NCBI RefSeq assembly: GCF_002982075.1
Contig: NZ_PUEJ01000005.1
Coordinates: 248,001-312,000 of the forward strand
DNA length: 64,000 nucleotides
Source: Labrys okinawensis
GTDB lineage: Bacteria > Pseudomonadota > Alphaproteobacteria > Rhizobiales > Labraceae
Direction: 5' to 3'
In this document: positions 8,770 to 16,349 of the stretch, piece by piece
Layout of the letters: each line of letters starts with the position of its first letter
Numbering within the stretch: position 1 is the stretch's first letter
Made by a program: the position numbers and the translations under genes
The notes under the pieces: generated by a model
What the model saw: the letters and a program-made list of their open reading frames with translations, nothing else
The model's database searches: none
Told to the model about the DNA's origin: nothing

Positions 8770-9865
8770 GGGCCGCGCCCGCCCACAGAGAGCTTGGCGT
8801 GATACGGGCTTGCCGATCGGTGCCCTGTTCTTTCGGCTTGGCCGTCCGGCGCTCGATCAGCACGGAATCGCCGAATTCGTGGGCGCGATAGTTCCAGGCT
8901 TCCAGCATCAGGCAGACGCGGTCGAGCGTTAGGTCGTCAGCAAAGGCGCGCAGCAGTTCGAAATGGCTTTCGCCCGGCTGATGGACGCCGCTGAGAATGG
9001 CATCGACAAGACAAAGCCTCGTTGCCGGGCCGATCCTACCCTGCGCCACGCCGTCGCCGGCCCGGAGGCCACCGGCTGCCGAGGCGGCATGTTCGAGGGC
9101 TCGCACGACGCTGGTCCCGATGGCGATCACCCGTCCACCGGCCGCCTTCGTGCGGGCGATCGCGGCTGCCGTCGCTGCCGGGATGCGATAGGGCTCGTCG
9201 AAGGGGAGGCTCAGATCCATCATCGCATCGCCCGTCGAGGAAATGCCGGCGGCGTGCGTCAGGCTGGCAAACCCAACGCCGCGCCGTCGCCAGGCGGCGA
9301 TCATGCGCCAATCGAGCGCGAAACCGGCCGAAGGCGCCTCGAAGGCCAATGGCTCGGCCGCAATCACCGTCCACATGTCCCAAAGCGCCAGGGGGGCTGG
9401 TACATGGGCATATTGGATGGGTCGCCCGTGGCGTGCCAGGCCGGCGAGGATTTGATCCGTCGGACCGGAAAAGCGCAGCGAGACCAGGCGTGGATAGCCG
9501 TGCAGGCGCTCGATCTCGGCTGTCAGCGGGCCAAGCTCGAGCTTGTCGCCGGCGAGGAGTTGCGGTGGCGCAGGACGATCTTCCGTGCGCAGGCGGTGGT
9601 CGCCCGCCCCGAAGACGACCGCCACGAAACGGCTGGGATCGCCGGCAGAGACCCAGGCGGCAAGCCGAACCTCGATCGGCCTGTCGCTGCCGGCATGGAG
9701 GCCGGCAAGGCTGGCGGGCAGGGTGGCCGCATCGTTAGCGACGAGGAGGTCGCCGGGGCTGAACAGCAGGGACAGGGCACTGCGCGGCAAATGGCGGATC
9801 TTGCCGGTGCTGGAGACGGCGAGCAGCCGCGCGGCACCCGGCTCGGGATTGTCGGCGGCAATCAT
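8759..9865 (-). CDS. Divergent QueA-like (SAM:tRNA ribosyltransferase-isomerase family) protein
   Basis: 368 residues with the QueA order: SSTGKIRHLPRSALSLLFSP then GDLLVANDAATLPASL at the N-terminus (canonical form GDLLVxNDTRV), PTDQILAGLARHGRPIQY in the middle, and THAAGISSTGD and GRVIAIGTSVVRALEHAA towards the C-terminus. QueA transfers ribose from SAM to preQ1 in tRNA. Here several blocks are altered: THAAG for the usual THVG, and the PTAGLHF-type motif reads PSAGFALDW. It is therefore probably a paralogue rather than the housekeeping enzyme. Its start overlaps the stop of the SDR gene by four bases, so the two are translationally coupled. Confidence 0.75.
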   Translation of the reverse strand: MIAADNPEPGAARLLAVSSTGKIRHLPRSALSLLFSPGDLLVANDAATLPASLAGLHAGSDRPIEVRLAAWVSAGDPSRFVAVVFGAGDHRLRTEDRPAPPQLLAGDKLELGPLTAEIERLHGYPRLVSLRFSGPTDQILAGLARHGRPIQYAHVPAPLALWDMWTVIAAEPLAFEAPSAGFALDWRMIAAWRRRGVGFASLTHAAGISSTGDAMMDLSLPFDEPYRIPAATAAAIARTKAAGGRVIAIGTSVVRALEHAASAAGGLRAGDGVAQGRIGPATRLCLVDAILSGVHQPGESHFELLRAFADDLTLDRVCLMLEAWNYRAHEFGDSVLIERRTAKPKEQGTDRQARITPSSLWAGAAPTP

Positions 9866-10581
9866 GGCCGAATCCCTGCGGTCAGGGCGAGGCGCGGTTG
9901 ATCAAGGCCCAGGCTGCGGAGGATGTCGGCTGCCGCTTCCTCCGGGCGCTTGAGCGCGGATCGGTCGGCCTCCGGCACGGCTTGAGCGTGCAGGGGGGTG
10001 TCCATGTCGCCGGGATCGATGGCAAGGAAGCGCACGCCTTCTTCGCGTGCTTCCTCGGCCCAGATGGCGGTGAGATGCTGAAGCGCGGCCTTGCTGGCGC
10101 CATAGGCGCCCCAGCCTGCATAGGCGTTGACGGCCGCGTCGCTGGTGATGTTGACCACGGCCGCGTCACGCCCCTGCCGCGCCGAGGCCGCGAGGGCGCC
10201 GAACAAGGCCTTGGTCAGGCGGAAAGGACCGACCAGATTGGTGGCGAGAGCTTCTTCCAGCTCTTCGCATTGCGTATCGGCCAGCAAGGCGAGGGGAACC
10301 GAGCCGAGGCTGGAGGCATTGTTGACGAGGAGGTCGAGGCCGCCGAGATTGCCGGTGACCTGCAGGGCGATGGCATGGATATCGGTCTTGCATCCGACAT
10401 TCCCGACGATGCCGAGCGCACCGGTTTCCACGCCCACGCGCTCGACGGCTTCCCTGGTGCGAGCAACGAAGGCGACCTGTGCCCCTCGCTCTGTCAGCGC
10501 CCGCACGAGGGCTAGCCCAAGCCCGGAGGTGCCGCCGGTAACGGCTGCCCGCAAGCCCTTGAGATCGCTATGAACGCTCAT
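9862..10581 (-). CDS. Short-chain dehydrogenase/reductase
   Basis: 239 residues of classical SDR fold: TGGTSGLG (cofactor loop, near residues 15-22), NNASS, ITSD (catalytic Ser region) and YGASK (catalytic Tyr-x3-Lys). The VARTRE stretch after strand 2 suggests NADP preference. First gene of a two-gene operon with the QueA-like protein, the ends overlapping by four bases. Its Shine-Dalgarno (GGGAG) lies inside a perfect inverted repeat at 10584-10618. The substrate is unknown. Confidence 0.9.
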   Translation of the reverse strand: MSVHSDLKGLRAAVTGGTSGLGLALVRALTERGAQVAFVARTREAVERVGVETGALGIVGNVGCKTDIHAIALQVTGNLGGLDLLVNNASSLGSVPLALLADTQCEELEEALATNLVGPFRLTKALFGALAASARQGRDAAVVNITSDAAVNAYAGWGAYGASKAALQHLTAIWAEEAREEGVRFLAIDPGDMDTPLHAQAVPEADRSALKRPEEAAADILRSLGLDQPRLALTAGIRP

Positions 10582-10583
10582 TG

Positions 10584-10618
10584 ATCAACACTCCCTGAAT
10601 CACTCAGGGAGTGTTGAT
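10584..10618. promoter_or_regulatory. Perfect 15-bp inverted repeat covering the SDR ribosome-binding site
   Basis: ATCAACACTCCCTGA (10584-10598) is repeated exactly inverted at 10604-10618 with a 5-base spacer. It ends two bases before the SDR start codon (ATG at 10581, read leftwards), and the arm nearest the gene contains the GGGAG ribosome-binding site. It could be a repressor operator (TetR or MarR type) or an mRNA hairpin hiding the ribosome-binding site. No T-run follows, so it is not a terminator. Confidence 0.7.
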
Positions 10619-10739
10619 AGAAGTTCAAGTGAACTTTAAGTCAAGCGGTAAATCGAGATAGGGGTTAGATCGGTCCCAGGACGTCACGACCTCGGGAGAA
10701 TGGTAATGGCGGTTCGATCCGGCAAATTTCTCGGGGAAA

Positions 10740-11822
10740 TCAATTTTCCAGGCCGAGTTCGAGCTGTTCGCCGTCAGACGGTTCCTCCGAAGCGAAACCC
10801 GATAGGGTGACGCCGAGCAGGCGTATGCCCTTCGCCGGCGGGAACACGCTGCGGATGAGGTCCAGGCTGACGGATCGCAGGTTTTCCTGGGTGTGCACCG
10901 GTGCGGTCAGGGTACGGCTGCGGGTGGCCTGCTGGAAATCGGCATATTTGATCTTCACCGTCACGGTCCGGCCGAAGGCCTGGGTCTTCTCGCACCAGGC
11001 CCAGACCTCGTCGGCCATGGCGAGGACGCCGGCTTCGATATCCTCGGGCGTCGTCAGATCCTCGGAGAACGTCGTCTCCGAGCCGGAGGATTTGCGCGGG
11101 CGGTCCGGCTCCACCGGCCGGTCGTCCTCGCCCCGTGCGATCGCATGATACCAGGCCCCGGCCTTGCCGAAATGGCGGACGAGATCCTCCAGGGGCTGTG
11201 CCTTGAGGTCGGCGCCGGTGACGATGCCGAGCCGGTTCATCTTCTCAGCGGTGACCGGGCCGACACCGTGGAACTTGGCCACCGGCAATGTCTCCACGAA
11301 AGCCGGTCCCATGGCGGGGGTGATGACGAACTGCCCGTTGGGCTTGCGGTGATCGGAGGCGAGCTTGGCCAGGAACTTGTTGTAGGAAATGCCGGCCGAG
11401 GCGGTGAGGCCGGTTTCCTCGAGAATGCGGGTGCGGATGGCCTGTGCCGTCGCCGCCGCGCTGGGCAGGCCCTGCAAATTCGCGGTGACGTCGAGATAGG
11501 CCTCGTCCAGCGAAAGAGGCTCGATCAGCGGCGTGAACTCGGCGAAAACGGCGTGAATCTGGCGCGAGACGGCGCGATAGACCTCGAAGCGCGGCCTGAC
11601 GAAGATGAGATCGGGGCAGTTGCGCAGCGCGGTCGAGGAAGGCATGGCGGAGCGCACGCCGAAGGCTCGCGCCTCATAGCTCGCCGCCGCGACCACGCCG
11701 CGCCGTTCCGAATAGCCCACGGCCAGCGGCCGTCCGCGCAACGAGGGATCGTCGCGCTGCTCGACGGAGGCGTAGAAGGCATCCATGTCGATATGGATGA
11801 TCTTGCGGGTGGAGGCGGACAT
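10740..11822 (-). CDS. dinB: DNA polymerase IV (Y-family translesion polymerase)
   Basis: 360 residues, the normal DinB length. It opens with IIHIDMDAFYASVE (catalytic Asp residues and the steric-gate region) and has SLDEAYLDVT near residue 103 with the second catalytic Asp-Glu pair. The thumb helix-hairpin-helix reads KFHGVGPVTAEKMNRLGI, and the little-finger domain follows. The C-terminus QLELGLEN is a clear beta-clamp-binding motif. It copies damaged DNA at low fidelity. No LexA site could be identified upstream; the gene sits next to a dispersed palindrome. Confidence 0.95.
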   Translation of the reverse strand: MSASTRKIIHIDMDAFYASVEQRDDPSLRGRPLAVGYSERRGVVAAASYEARAFGVRSAMPSSTALRNCPDLIFVRPRFEVYRAVSRQIHAVFAEFTPLIEPLSLDEAYLDVTANLQGLPSAAATAQAIRTRILEETGLTASAGISYNKFLAKLASDHRKPNGQFVITPAMGPAFVETLPVAKFHGVGPVTAEKMNRLGIVTGADLKAQPLEDLVRHFGKAGAWYHAIARGEDDRPVEPDRPRKSSGSETTFSEDLTTPEDIEAGVLAMADEVWAWCEKTQAFGRTVTVKIKYADFQQATRSRTLTAPVHTQENLRSVSLDLIRSVFPPAKGIRLLGVTLSGFASEEPSDGEQLELGLEN

Positions 11823-11862
11823 GGCGACAGTCTATACCAATGGTCGCGATGTTTGACTCGCG

Positions 11863-11947
11863 CGTCATTGCGAGCGCAGTGAGGCAATCCAATCTCCAAA
11901 GCGCGCCGCGCGTGCCTGTGGATTGCTCCGCTGCGCCCGCAATGACG
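11863..11947. repeat. Dispersed palindromic repeat (CGTCATTGCGAGCG type)
   Basis: Arms of 29 bases starting CGTCATTGCGAGCGCAG (11863-11891) and ending CCCGCAATGACG (11919-11947) are imperfect inverted copies around a 27-base centre. The pattern of cgtcattgcgagcg, ggcaatcca and tggattgct at the arm ends is a known type of short mobile-looking palindrome scattered between genes in many alphaproteobacteria. It lies between dinB and the TetR gene. Confidence 0.8.
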
Positions 11948-12031
11948 GTGCAGGCGGCAATAGCGATGATGGGGAGTGTGGTTGAGGTCCAGCCTGCGTT
12001 CTTATGTCTGATTTCAAGAATGGTGGCTGGC

Positions 12032-12643
12032 TCAAAACTCTTTCGCCAGCAGGGCGAAACTCTCTTTGACATAATGGGCGAGAGGACGGGCCGCCTCGCT
12101 CTGCTTCCATTTCTCCAGGGCCAGGCGCAGGGTACCCATGGCTACCATCGCCACCAGCCGAAGCCCGTCCCGCCGTTCGGGGGAGGGCCAGAGCTCGCAC
12201 ATCGCTTCCAGTAGGATGCGCTCGGTCTCGACGAAACCAGCTTTTTTGCGCGCGCGCAGGGCTTCGGTCGATTGCATCAGGCGATCGAAAACGATGGACT
12301 CCTTGGTCTCGCGCCGAGATGCAAGTTTGACGAGGCAGTTCTGCACGGCGACCAGAGGGCGCTCCTCGGCGGATTCTTCGAGCATGGCCGGCCCGAGCGC
12401 CTCGCGGAAGCCGCCGTCATGCGCGGCCAGCAGCACATCCTCCTTCGATTTGAAATAGTAGAAGAAGGTTCGGCGCGAGATACCCGCCGCCTGGGCAATC
12501 GCCTCGAGCGTCGTGCCTTCATAGCCGTGCTTCACGAACAGTTTCAGGCCTTCTTCGACGATGCGCTCGGACGTCTCGCGCCGCTTGCGCTCCCGCAGGC
12601 CCCGCGGCTTTGGTGAGACGTCTTCCATACGAACCGGCTCCAT
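12032..12643 (-). CDS. TetR family repressor
   Basis: 203 residues. An N-terminal TetR helix-turn-helix is visible at residues 20-65 (TSERIVEEGLKLFVKHGYEG then LEAIAQAAGISRRTFFYYFK), followed by an all-helical ligand domain. The ATG at 12643 follows GAGGTGG; an in-frame ATG at 12688 would lie inside the operator. Divergent from the flavin monooxygenase, with a 17-bp inverted repeat between them, so it probably represses itself and the monooxygenase until an aromatic compound binds. Confidence 0.9.
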   Translation of the reverse strand: MEPVRMEDVSPKPRGLRERKRRETSERIVEEGLKLFVKHGYEGTTLEAIAQAAGISRRTFFYYFKSKEDVLLAAHDGGFREALGPAMLEESAEERPLVAVQNCLVKLASRRETKESIVFDRLMQSTEALRARKKAGFVETERILLEAMCELWPSPERRDGLRLVAMVAMGTLRLALEKWKQSEAARPLAHYVKESFALLAKEF

Positions 12644-12656
12644 CGCCACCTCTTGC

Positions 12657-12701
12657 AAAATTACACTGAGTGCAATAAAAAATCGCACTCAGTGTAATTT
12701 T
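12657..12701. promoter_or_regulatory. TetR operator
   Basis: AAAATTACACTGAGTGC (12657-12673) is repeated as an exact inverted copy at 12685-12701 with an 11-base AT-rich spacer. Each arm contains CACTGAGTG/CACTCAGTG, itself almost palindromic, so two dimers could bind. It lies just upstream of the TetR start, in the divergent promoter region. Confidence 0.8.
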
Positions 12702-12817
12702 TATAGCGATATTGATGACATGCCTCAAGCAATGACTGGGGTCCGCTACGGCGTCTTTCGCCAAGGCGGTGCTGGCGTGCAGACCGGCCTTCACCAGCGC
12801 GATGGAGGATTTATCCC

Positions 12818-14350
12818 TTGCTGCATGATGTCGTGATTGCCGGCGCGGGGCCGGTCGGCCTGTTCCTGGCCTGTGAACTGCGCCTTGCGGATCTGTCCGT
12901 GCTGGTGCTGGAGCAGAACGAAGATTCGCAGTCCCCCCTGAGGCGGCTTCCCTTCGGCTTGAGGGGCCTGTCGGTGCCAACAGCCGAAGCTTTCTACCGT
13001 CGCGGCTTGCTGGACGAGATCGCGTCTTCGCAGCCCGCCAAAGAGGGTCCAGGCCGCGGCGCCCAGGCCGCCGCCCATTGGATGCAGCAACCTCGCCGTC
13101 CCGGCGGACATTTTGCCGGCATCCAGTTCTTTCATGACAATATCGATGCTTCGAAGTGGCCCTACCGCCTGCCGAATCCGGCTGGGTCCGGCCTTGCGGT
13201 CACGATGGAGCATCTCGAAGCCGTCCTGGCCGCGCACGCCCATGCCATGGGCGTGGAGATCAGGCGGGGCCTCGGTGTCGAGGGCTTCGATCAGTCGGGG
13301 GAAGACGTGAGCATTCGTGCCGGCGCCTCGACGTTTCGCGGGCGCTGGCTGGTCGGTTGCGACGGGGGCCGCAGCATTGTGCGCAAGGCCGGCGGCTTTG
13401 AGTTCGCCGGTACCGATCCCGAATTCACCGGCTATTCCGTCGACGTCGAAATGGCCGATCCGGACAGGCTCAACCCGGGCCGCCACTACACACCGGCGGG
13501 CATGTACACCTATTCACCGCCCGGGACGATCGCGATGGTCGATTTCGACGGCGGTGCTTTCCATCGGACCCAGTCGGTCACGCTCGACCATGTCCAGACG
13601 GTGCTTCGCCGCGTCACCGGCATCGATGTCGCTCTGACGGCTCTCAAGCTCGCCGCGACGTGGACGGATCGCGCCTATCAGGCGACGGCCTATCGAAAGG
13701 GGCGCGTGCTGCTTGCCGGCGATGCCGCACATATTCATTCCCCGCTGGGCGGCCAGGGGCTCAATCTCGGGCTTGGCGATGCGATGAATCTCGGCTGGAA
13801 GCTGGCCGCCACGATCCGAGGCAGCGCCCCGGACGGCCTGCTCGACAGCTATTTCGAGGAGCGGCATCCGGTGGGCGCGCGGATCCTCGACTGGTCCCGC
13901 GCCCAGGTTGCCATCATGCGGCCGACCGCCAGTACGCGCGCGCTCGAAGCCATCATTCGAGACCTCATGGAGACGCGGGACGGCGCGACCTATTTTGCCG
14001 AGCGGGTGTGGGGTGTGTCTCTGCGCTACGATCTCGGCGACAGCCATCCACTGGCGGGCCGCAGCGCGCCCGACTTCGAGTTGGGCGGCGGCACGAGGCT
14101 TGCCCAGCTCCTCAGGACGGGCAAAGGCATCTTCCTCGATTTCGACGCCCGGCCGCACTGGCGGGCCCTTCTGTCACGCTGGAGCGACCGCATCAGCTAT
14201 GTCGGCGGTGACGCCGACGACCGGCTCGGCCTGAGTGCCTTGCTGGTACGCCCGGATGGCGTCGTCGCCTGGGCCAGCGAAACCGGCCAGGACCCAGAGG
14301 AAGCCTCCACGGCCCTGGGGCGGTGGTTCGGCAGGCCCAGCGAGGCATGA
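12818..14350 (+). CDS. Class A FAD-dependent aromatic monooxygenase
   Basis: 510 residues. N-terminal FAD Rossmann motif VVIAGAGPVG (residues 5-14), the DG motif GCDGGRS near residue 180 and the GD motif LLAGDAAHIHSPLGGQGLNL near residue 300 define the class A flavoprotein hydroxylases (RdmE, MhpA and PgaE relatives). The C-terminal 120 residues form the thioredoxin-like tail of this group (FELGGGTRLAQLL). The start is TTG at 12818, supported by GGAGG nine bases upstream. It hydroxylates an aromatic or polyketide substrate; the divergent TetR suggests induction by it. Confidence 0.88.
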   Translation: MLHDVVIAGAGPVGLFLACELRLADLSVLVLEQNEDSQSPLRRLPFGLRGLSVPTAEAFYRRGLLDEIASSQPAKEGPGRGAQAAAHWMQQPRRPGGHFAGIQFFHDNIDASKWPYRLPNPAGSGLAVTMEHLEAVLAAHAHAMGVEIRRGLGVEGFDQSGEDVSIRAGASTFRGRWLVGCDGGRSIVRKAGGFEFAGTDPEFTGYSVDVEMADPDRLNPGRHYTPAGMYTYSPPGTIAMVDFDGGAFHRTQSVTLDHVQTVLRRVTGIDVALTALKLAATWTDRAYQATAYRKGRVLLAGDAAHIHSPLGGQGLNLGLGDAMNLGWKLAATIRGSAPDGLLDSYFEERHPVGARILDWSRAQVAIMRPTASTRALEAIIRDLMETRDGATYFAERVWGVSLRYDLGDSHPLAGRSAPDFELGGGTRLAQLLRTGKGIFLDFDARPHWRALLSRWSDRISYVGGDADDRLGLSALLVRPDGVVAWASETGQDPEEASTALGRWFGRPSEA

Positions 14351-14382
14351 CGTTTCTTCACGGCGCTATGTGTCGAACGGCC

Positions 14383-15792
14383 TCAGATCCGCGAATAGAG
14401 GCTCTCGGCGTGCTCATGCTCGTTCAGCACCAGCTTGTGCTCGGCCGGGGGATGGGCACGCTGTCCGCAGTCGAGACGCGGGCAGATGCGGCAGCCCACG
14501 CCGATGGGCACGGCCTGGCCGGCATTGGAAACATCCATGCCGTCGGAATAGACCATCTCGGCCGCATGCGAGATGTGGCAGCCAAGGCCGATCGAAAGAT
14601 GGCGCCTGGGCGCGTTGTGGCGATGGCCCCCTTTCGTCAACGACTTTGCAATGCAGAAATAGCGCGTGCCTTCCGGCATCTGGCTGATCTGGATGTTGAT
14701 CTGCCCCGGCAGCAGGAAGGCGGCATAGACGTTCCAGCGCGGGCAGGCGCCGGAATGGCGGGGGATGTGGATGCCCGAAAGCGAGAAGCGCTTGGAGATG
14801 TTACCGGCGATATCGGTGCGGATCAGGTGTAGCGGGATGCCGCTGGCCCCGGGGCGCTGCAGCGTGGTCATGCGGTGGCAGACCTGCTCGAAGCTGGTCT
14901 TGAAGCGCCGGGCGATCCTGTCGATGTCGTAGCGCGTCTCCCGGCAGGCGGTGAGGAAGGGCTGATAGGGCATGATCACCGCGCCGGCGAAATAGGCGGC
15001 GAGGGCGTGGCGAGCCAGGGCCGGGGCATCGGCGGGCAAGGCGCTTTCGGTGATGAGATGCTCGATCTCGCGCGAGGCGGCGAGCAGGCCGAGGCGGTGG
15101 GCGGCCGTGAAGGTGGCGCTCTCGGGCGAGAGCACGTCGGCGGTCTCGAAGGTCTCCTCGTCGCGGTCGAGGCGCCCGGCAAGGCCCTGGGGCAGGGGAG
15201 CGAGCCGCCACTGCACGCCGAACACGTTGGAGAGGTAGAGCTTGAGGCCGTGCTCGAAGGAATCGGACAGATTGTCGATCTCGCCGCGAATGCGCTCGGC
15301 TTGCGCTTCCAGGGCCGGGAAGTAGTTGGCATTGGCCTGCAGGAAGTCCGAAACCGCATCGGTGGCGACGTGGTAGCCCGCCTCCTGGGCCGAGGTGGCG
15401 CTTTGATTGGCGTTGCGCAGCGAACGGAAGCGGTCGAACAGATGCACGATGGCCCGGCCGATCTGCGGGTTGGAGCTGGCGAGATCGCGCACGTCCTGAT
15501 TGGTGACGTCGCTGTCAGCGAAGAGATCGTCGCCGAACAGCTCCATGAGGTCTCCGGCCAGCCGCGAATCGTCGTTCTCGGCGAGCTCGGTGGCATCGAC
15601 ACCGAAATAGCTTGCCGTCTTCAACAGCAGCGGCACCGTCATGCGCCGGCGGTTGTGCTCGATCAGGTTGAGATAGCTCGCGGAAATGCCGAGCGAGCTG
15701 GCAAGTTGGGCCTGCGAAATCCGGCTCTGCCGGCGCAACCTCTGAATCTTGCCGCCGATGCGCGGATCGGCCTCTTGCATGGCACCTGTCAT
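14383..15792 (-). CDS. ScfR/RamB-type short-chain fatty acyl regulator (XRE-ImmA-DUF2083)
   Basis: 469 residues: an XRE helix-turn-helix at residues 12-70 (LRRQSRISQAQLASSLGISA then SYLNLIEHNRR), a middle ImmA/IrrE-like domain and a C-terminal cysteine-rich DUF2083 domain (CPRWNVYAAF, LGCHIS, GVGCRICPRLDCGQR). The ImmA zinc motif HExxH is degraded to AHRLG, so it is not a peptidase. Members (RamB, ScfR) sense acyl-CoA and control acetate and propionate genes. It is divergent from isocitrate lyase with TTTACAA sites between, so glyoxylate-shunt control is a strong inference. Confidence 0.9.
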   Translation of the reverse strand: MTGAMQEADPRIGGKIQRLRRQSRISQAQLASSLGISASYLNLIEHNRRRMTVPLLLKTASYFGVDATELAENDDSRLAGDLMELFGDDLFADSDVTNQDVRDLASSNPQIGRAIVHLFDRFRSLRNANQSATSAQEAGYHVATDAVSDFLQANANYFPALEAQAERIRGEIDNLSDSFEHGLKLYLSNVFGVQWRLAPLPQGLAGRLDRDEETFETADVLSPESATFTAAHRLGLLAASREIEHLITESALPADAPALARHALAAYFAGAVIMPYQPFLTACRETRYDIDRIARRFKTSFEQVCHRMTTLQRPGASGIPLHLIRTDIAGNISKRFSLSGIHIPRHSGACPRWNVYAAFLLPGQINIQISQMPEGTRYFCIAKSLTKGGHRHNAPRRHLSIGLGCHISHAAEMVYSDGMDVSNAGQAVPIGVGCRICPRLDCGQRAHPPAEHKLVLNEHEHAESLYSRI

Positions 15793-15814
15793 GGTTCGTT
15801 CCCGGTCTTGTTAC

Positions 15815-15850
15815 CTTGTAAATTTTTACAAGATTTACAACATTACAAAA
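15815..15850. promoter_or_regulatory. Candidate ScfR operator
   Basis: CTTGTAAA and TTTACAAG (15815-15832) form a perfect 8-bp inverted repeat with a 2-base spacer. Two more half-sites, TTTACAA (15834-15840) and TTACAAAA (15843-15850), follow. This cluster lies 23 bases upstream of the regulator gene and between it and the aceA side, as expected for autoregulation plus aceA control. The assignment to ScfR is inferred from position. Confidence 0.6.
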
Positions 15851-15964
15851 TTTTCTTTACAGCGATTTTCCGGTTGACGCCCCGGAAATGCGATACGTCT
15901 TGCTTTATTGCGCCGCGGTGTCAATCATTGACTTAACACGAAATGCGGTACGGAGGAACGTGTT

Positions 15965-16198
15965 ATGGACCAGATGCGCCAGAGCAACGATCACGACGAA
16001 TTCATCACCATCATCGGCGCCAGCATGGCCGAGATCAACGCCGAGTACCACGCCCAGGGTCTGGCGGATCGGGACTTCTCGATCGTGCACAAGATCGGCC
16101 GGCATCGCTTCACCCGCGTGGGCGGCGGCGCTTCCGAACACATGTTCGACGGCCAGTCGATGATCGCCGCCACCTTCACCCGGACGCGCCGCAACTGA
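15965..16198 (+). CDS. Small conserved-looking protein upstream of isocitrate lyase
   Basis: A 77-residue protein with no signal peptide or membrane segment; GGAGG precedes the ATG at 15965. It contains a basic middle part ([16 protein letters not shown]) and no recognised domain. It sits between the ScfR operator region and aceA, about 150 bases before aceA and on the same strand, so it is probably part of the same regulon. Function unknown. Confidence 0.65.
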   Translation: MDQMRQSNDHDEFITIIGASMAEINAEYHAQGLADRDFSIVHKIGRHRFTRVGGGASEHMFDGQSMIAATFTRTRRN

Positions 16199-16218
16199 TG
16201 CCGGCCCGAACCGCGGCC

Positions 16219-16261
16219 CTCCTTTTGGAGGCATCTGGAGTGTCGATCTTCGATCGACACT
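16219..16261 (+). promoter_or_regulatory. Two hairpins in the aceA leader
   Basis: CCTCC-TTTT-GGAGG (16219-16232) and AGTGTCGATC-TTC-GATCGACACT (16239-16261) are perfect stem-loops between the small gene and aceA. Only a short T run follows the second, so they could be a weak terminator, an attenuator or an mRNA-stabilising element. Confidence 0.5.
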
Positions 16262-16349
16262 TTCGGAAACGCGGCAGGAAATTGTCGATCTGAAGATCGG
16301 CACTCAATCAGTCAATCTCTTTACACGTCGACACGTTAGGAAGTTTGTG

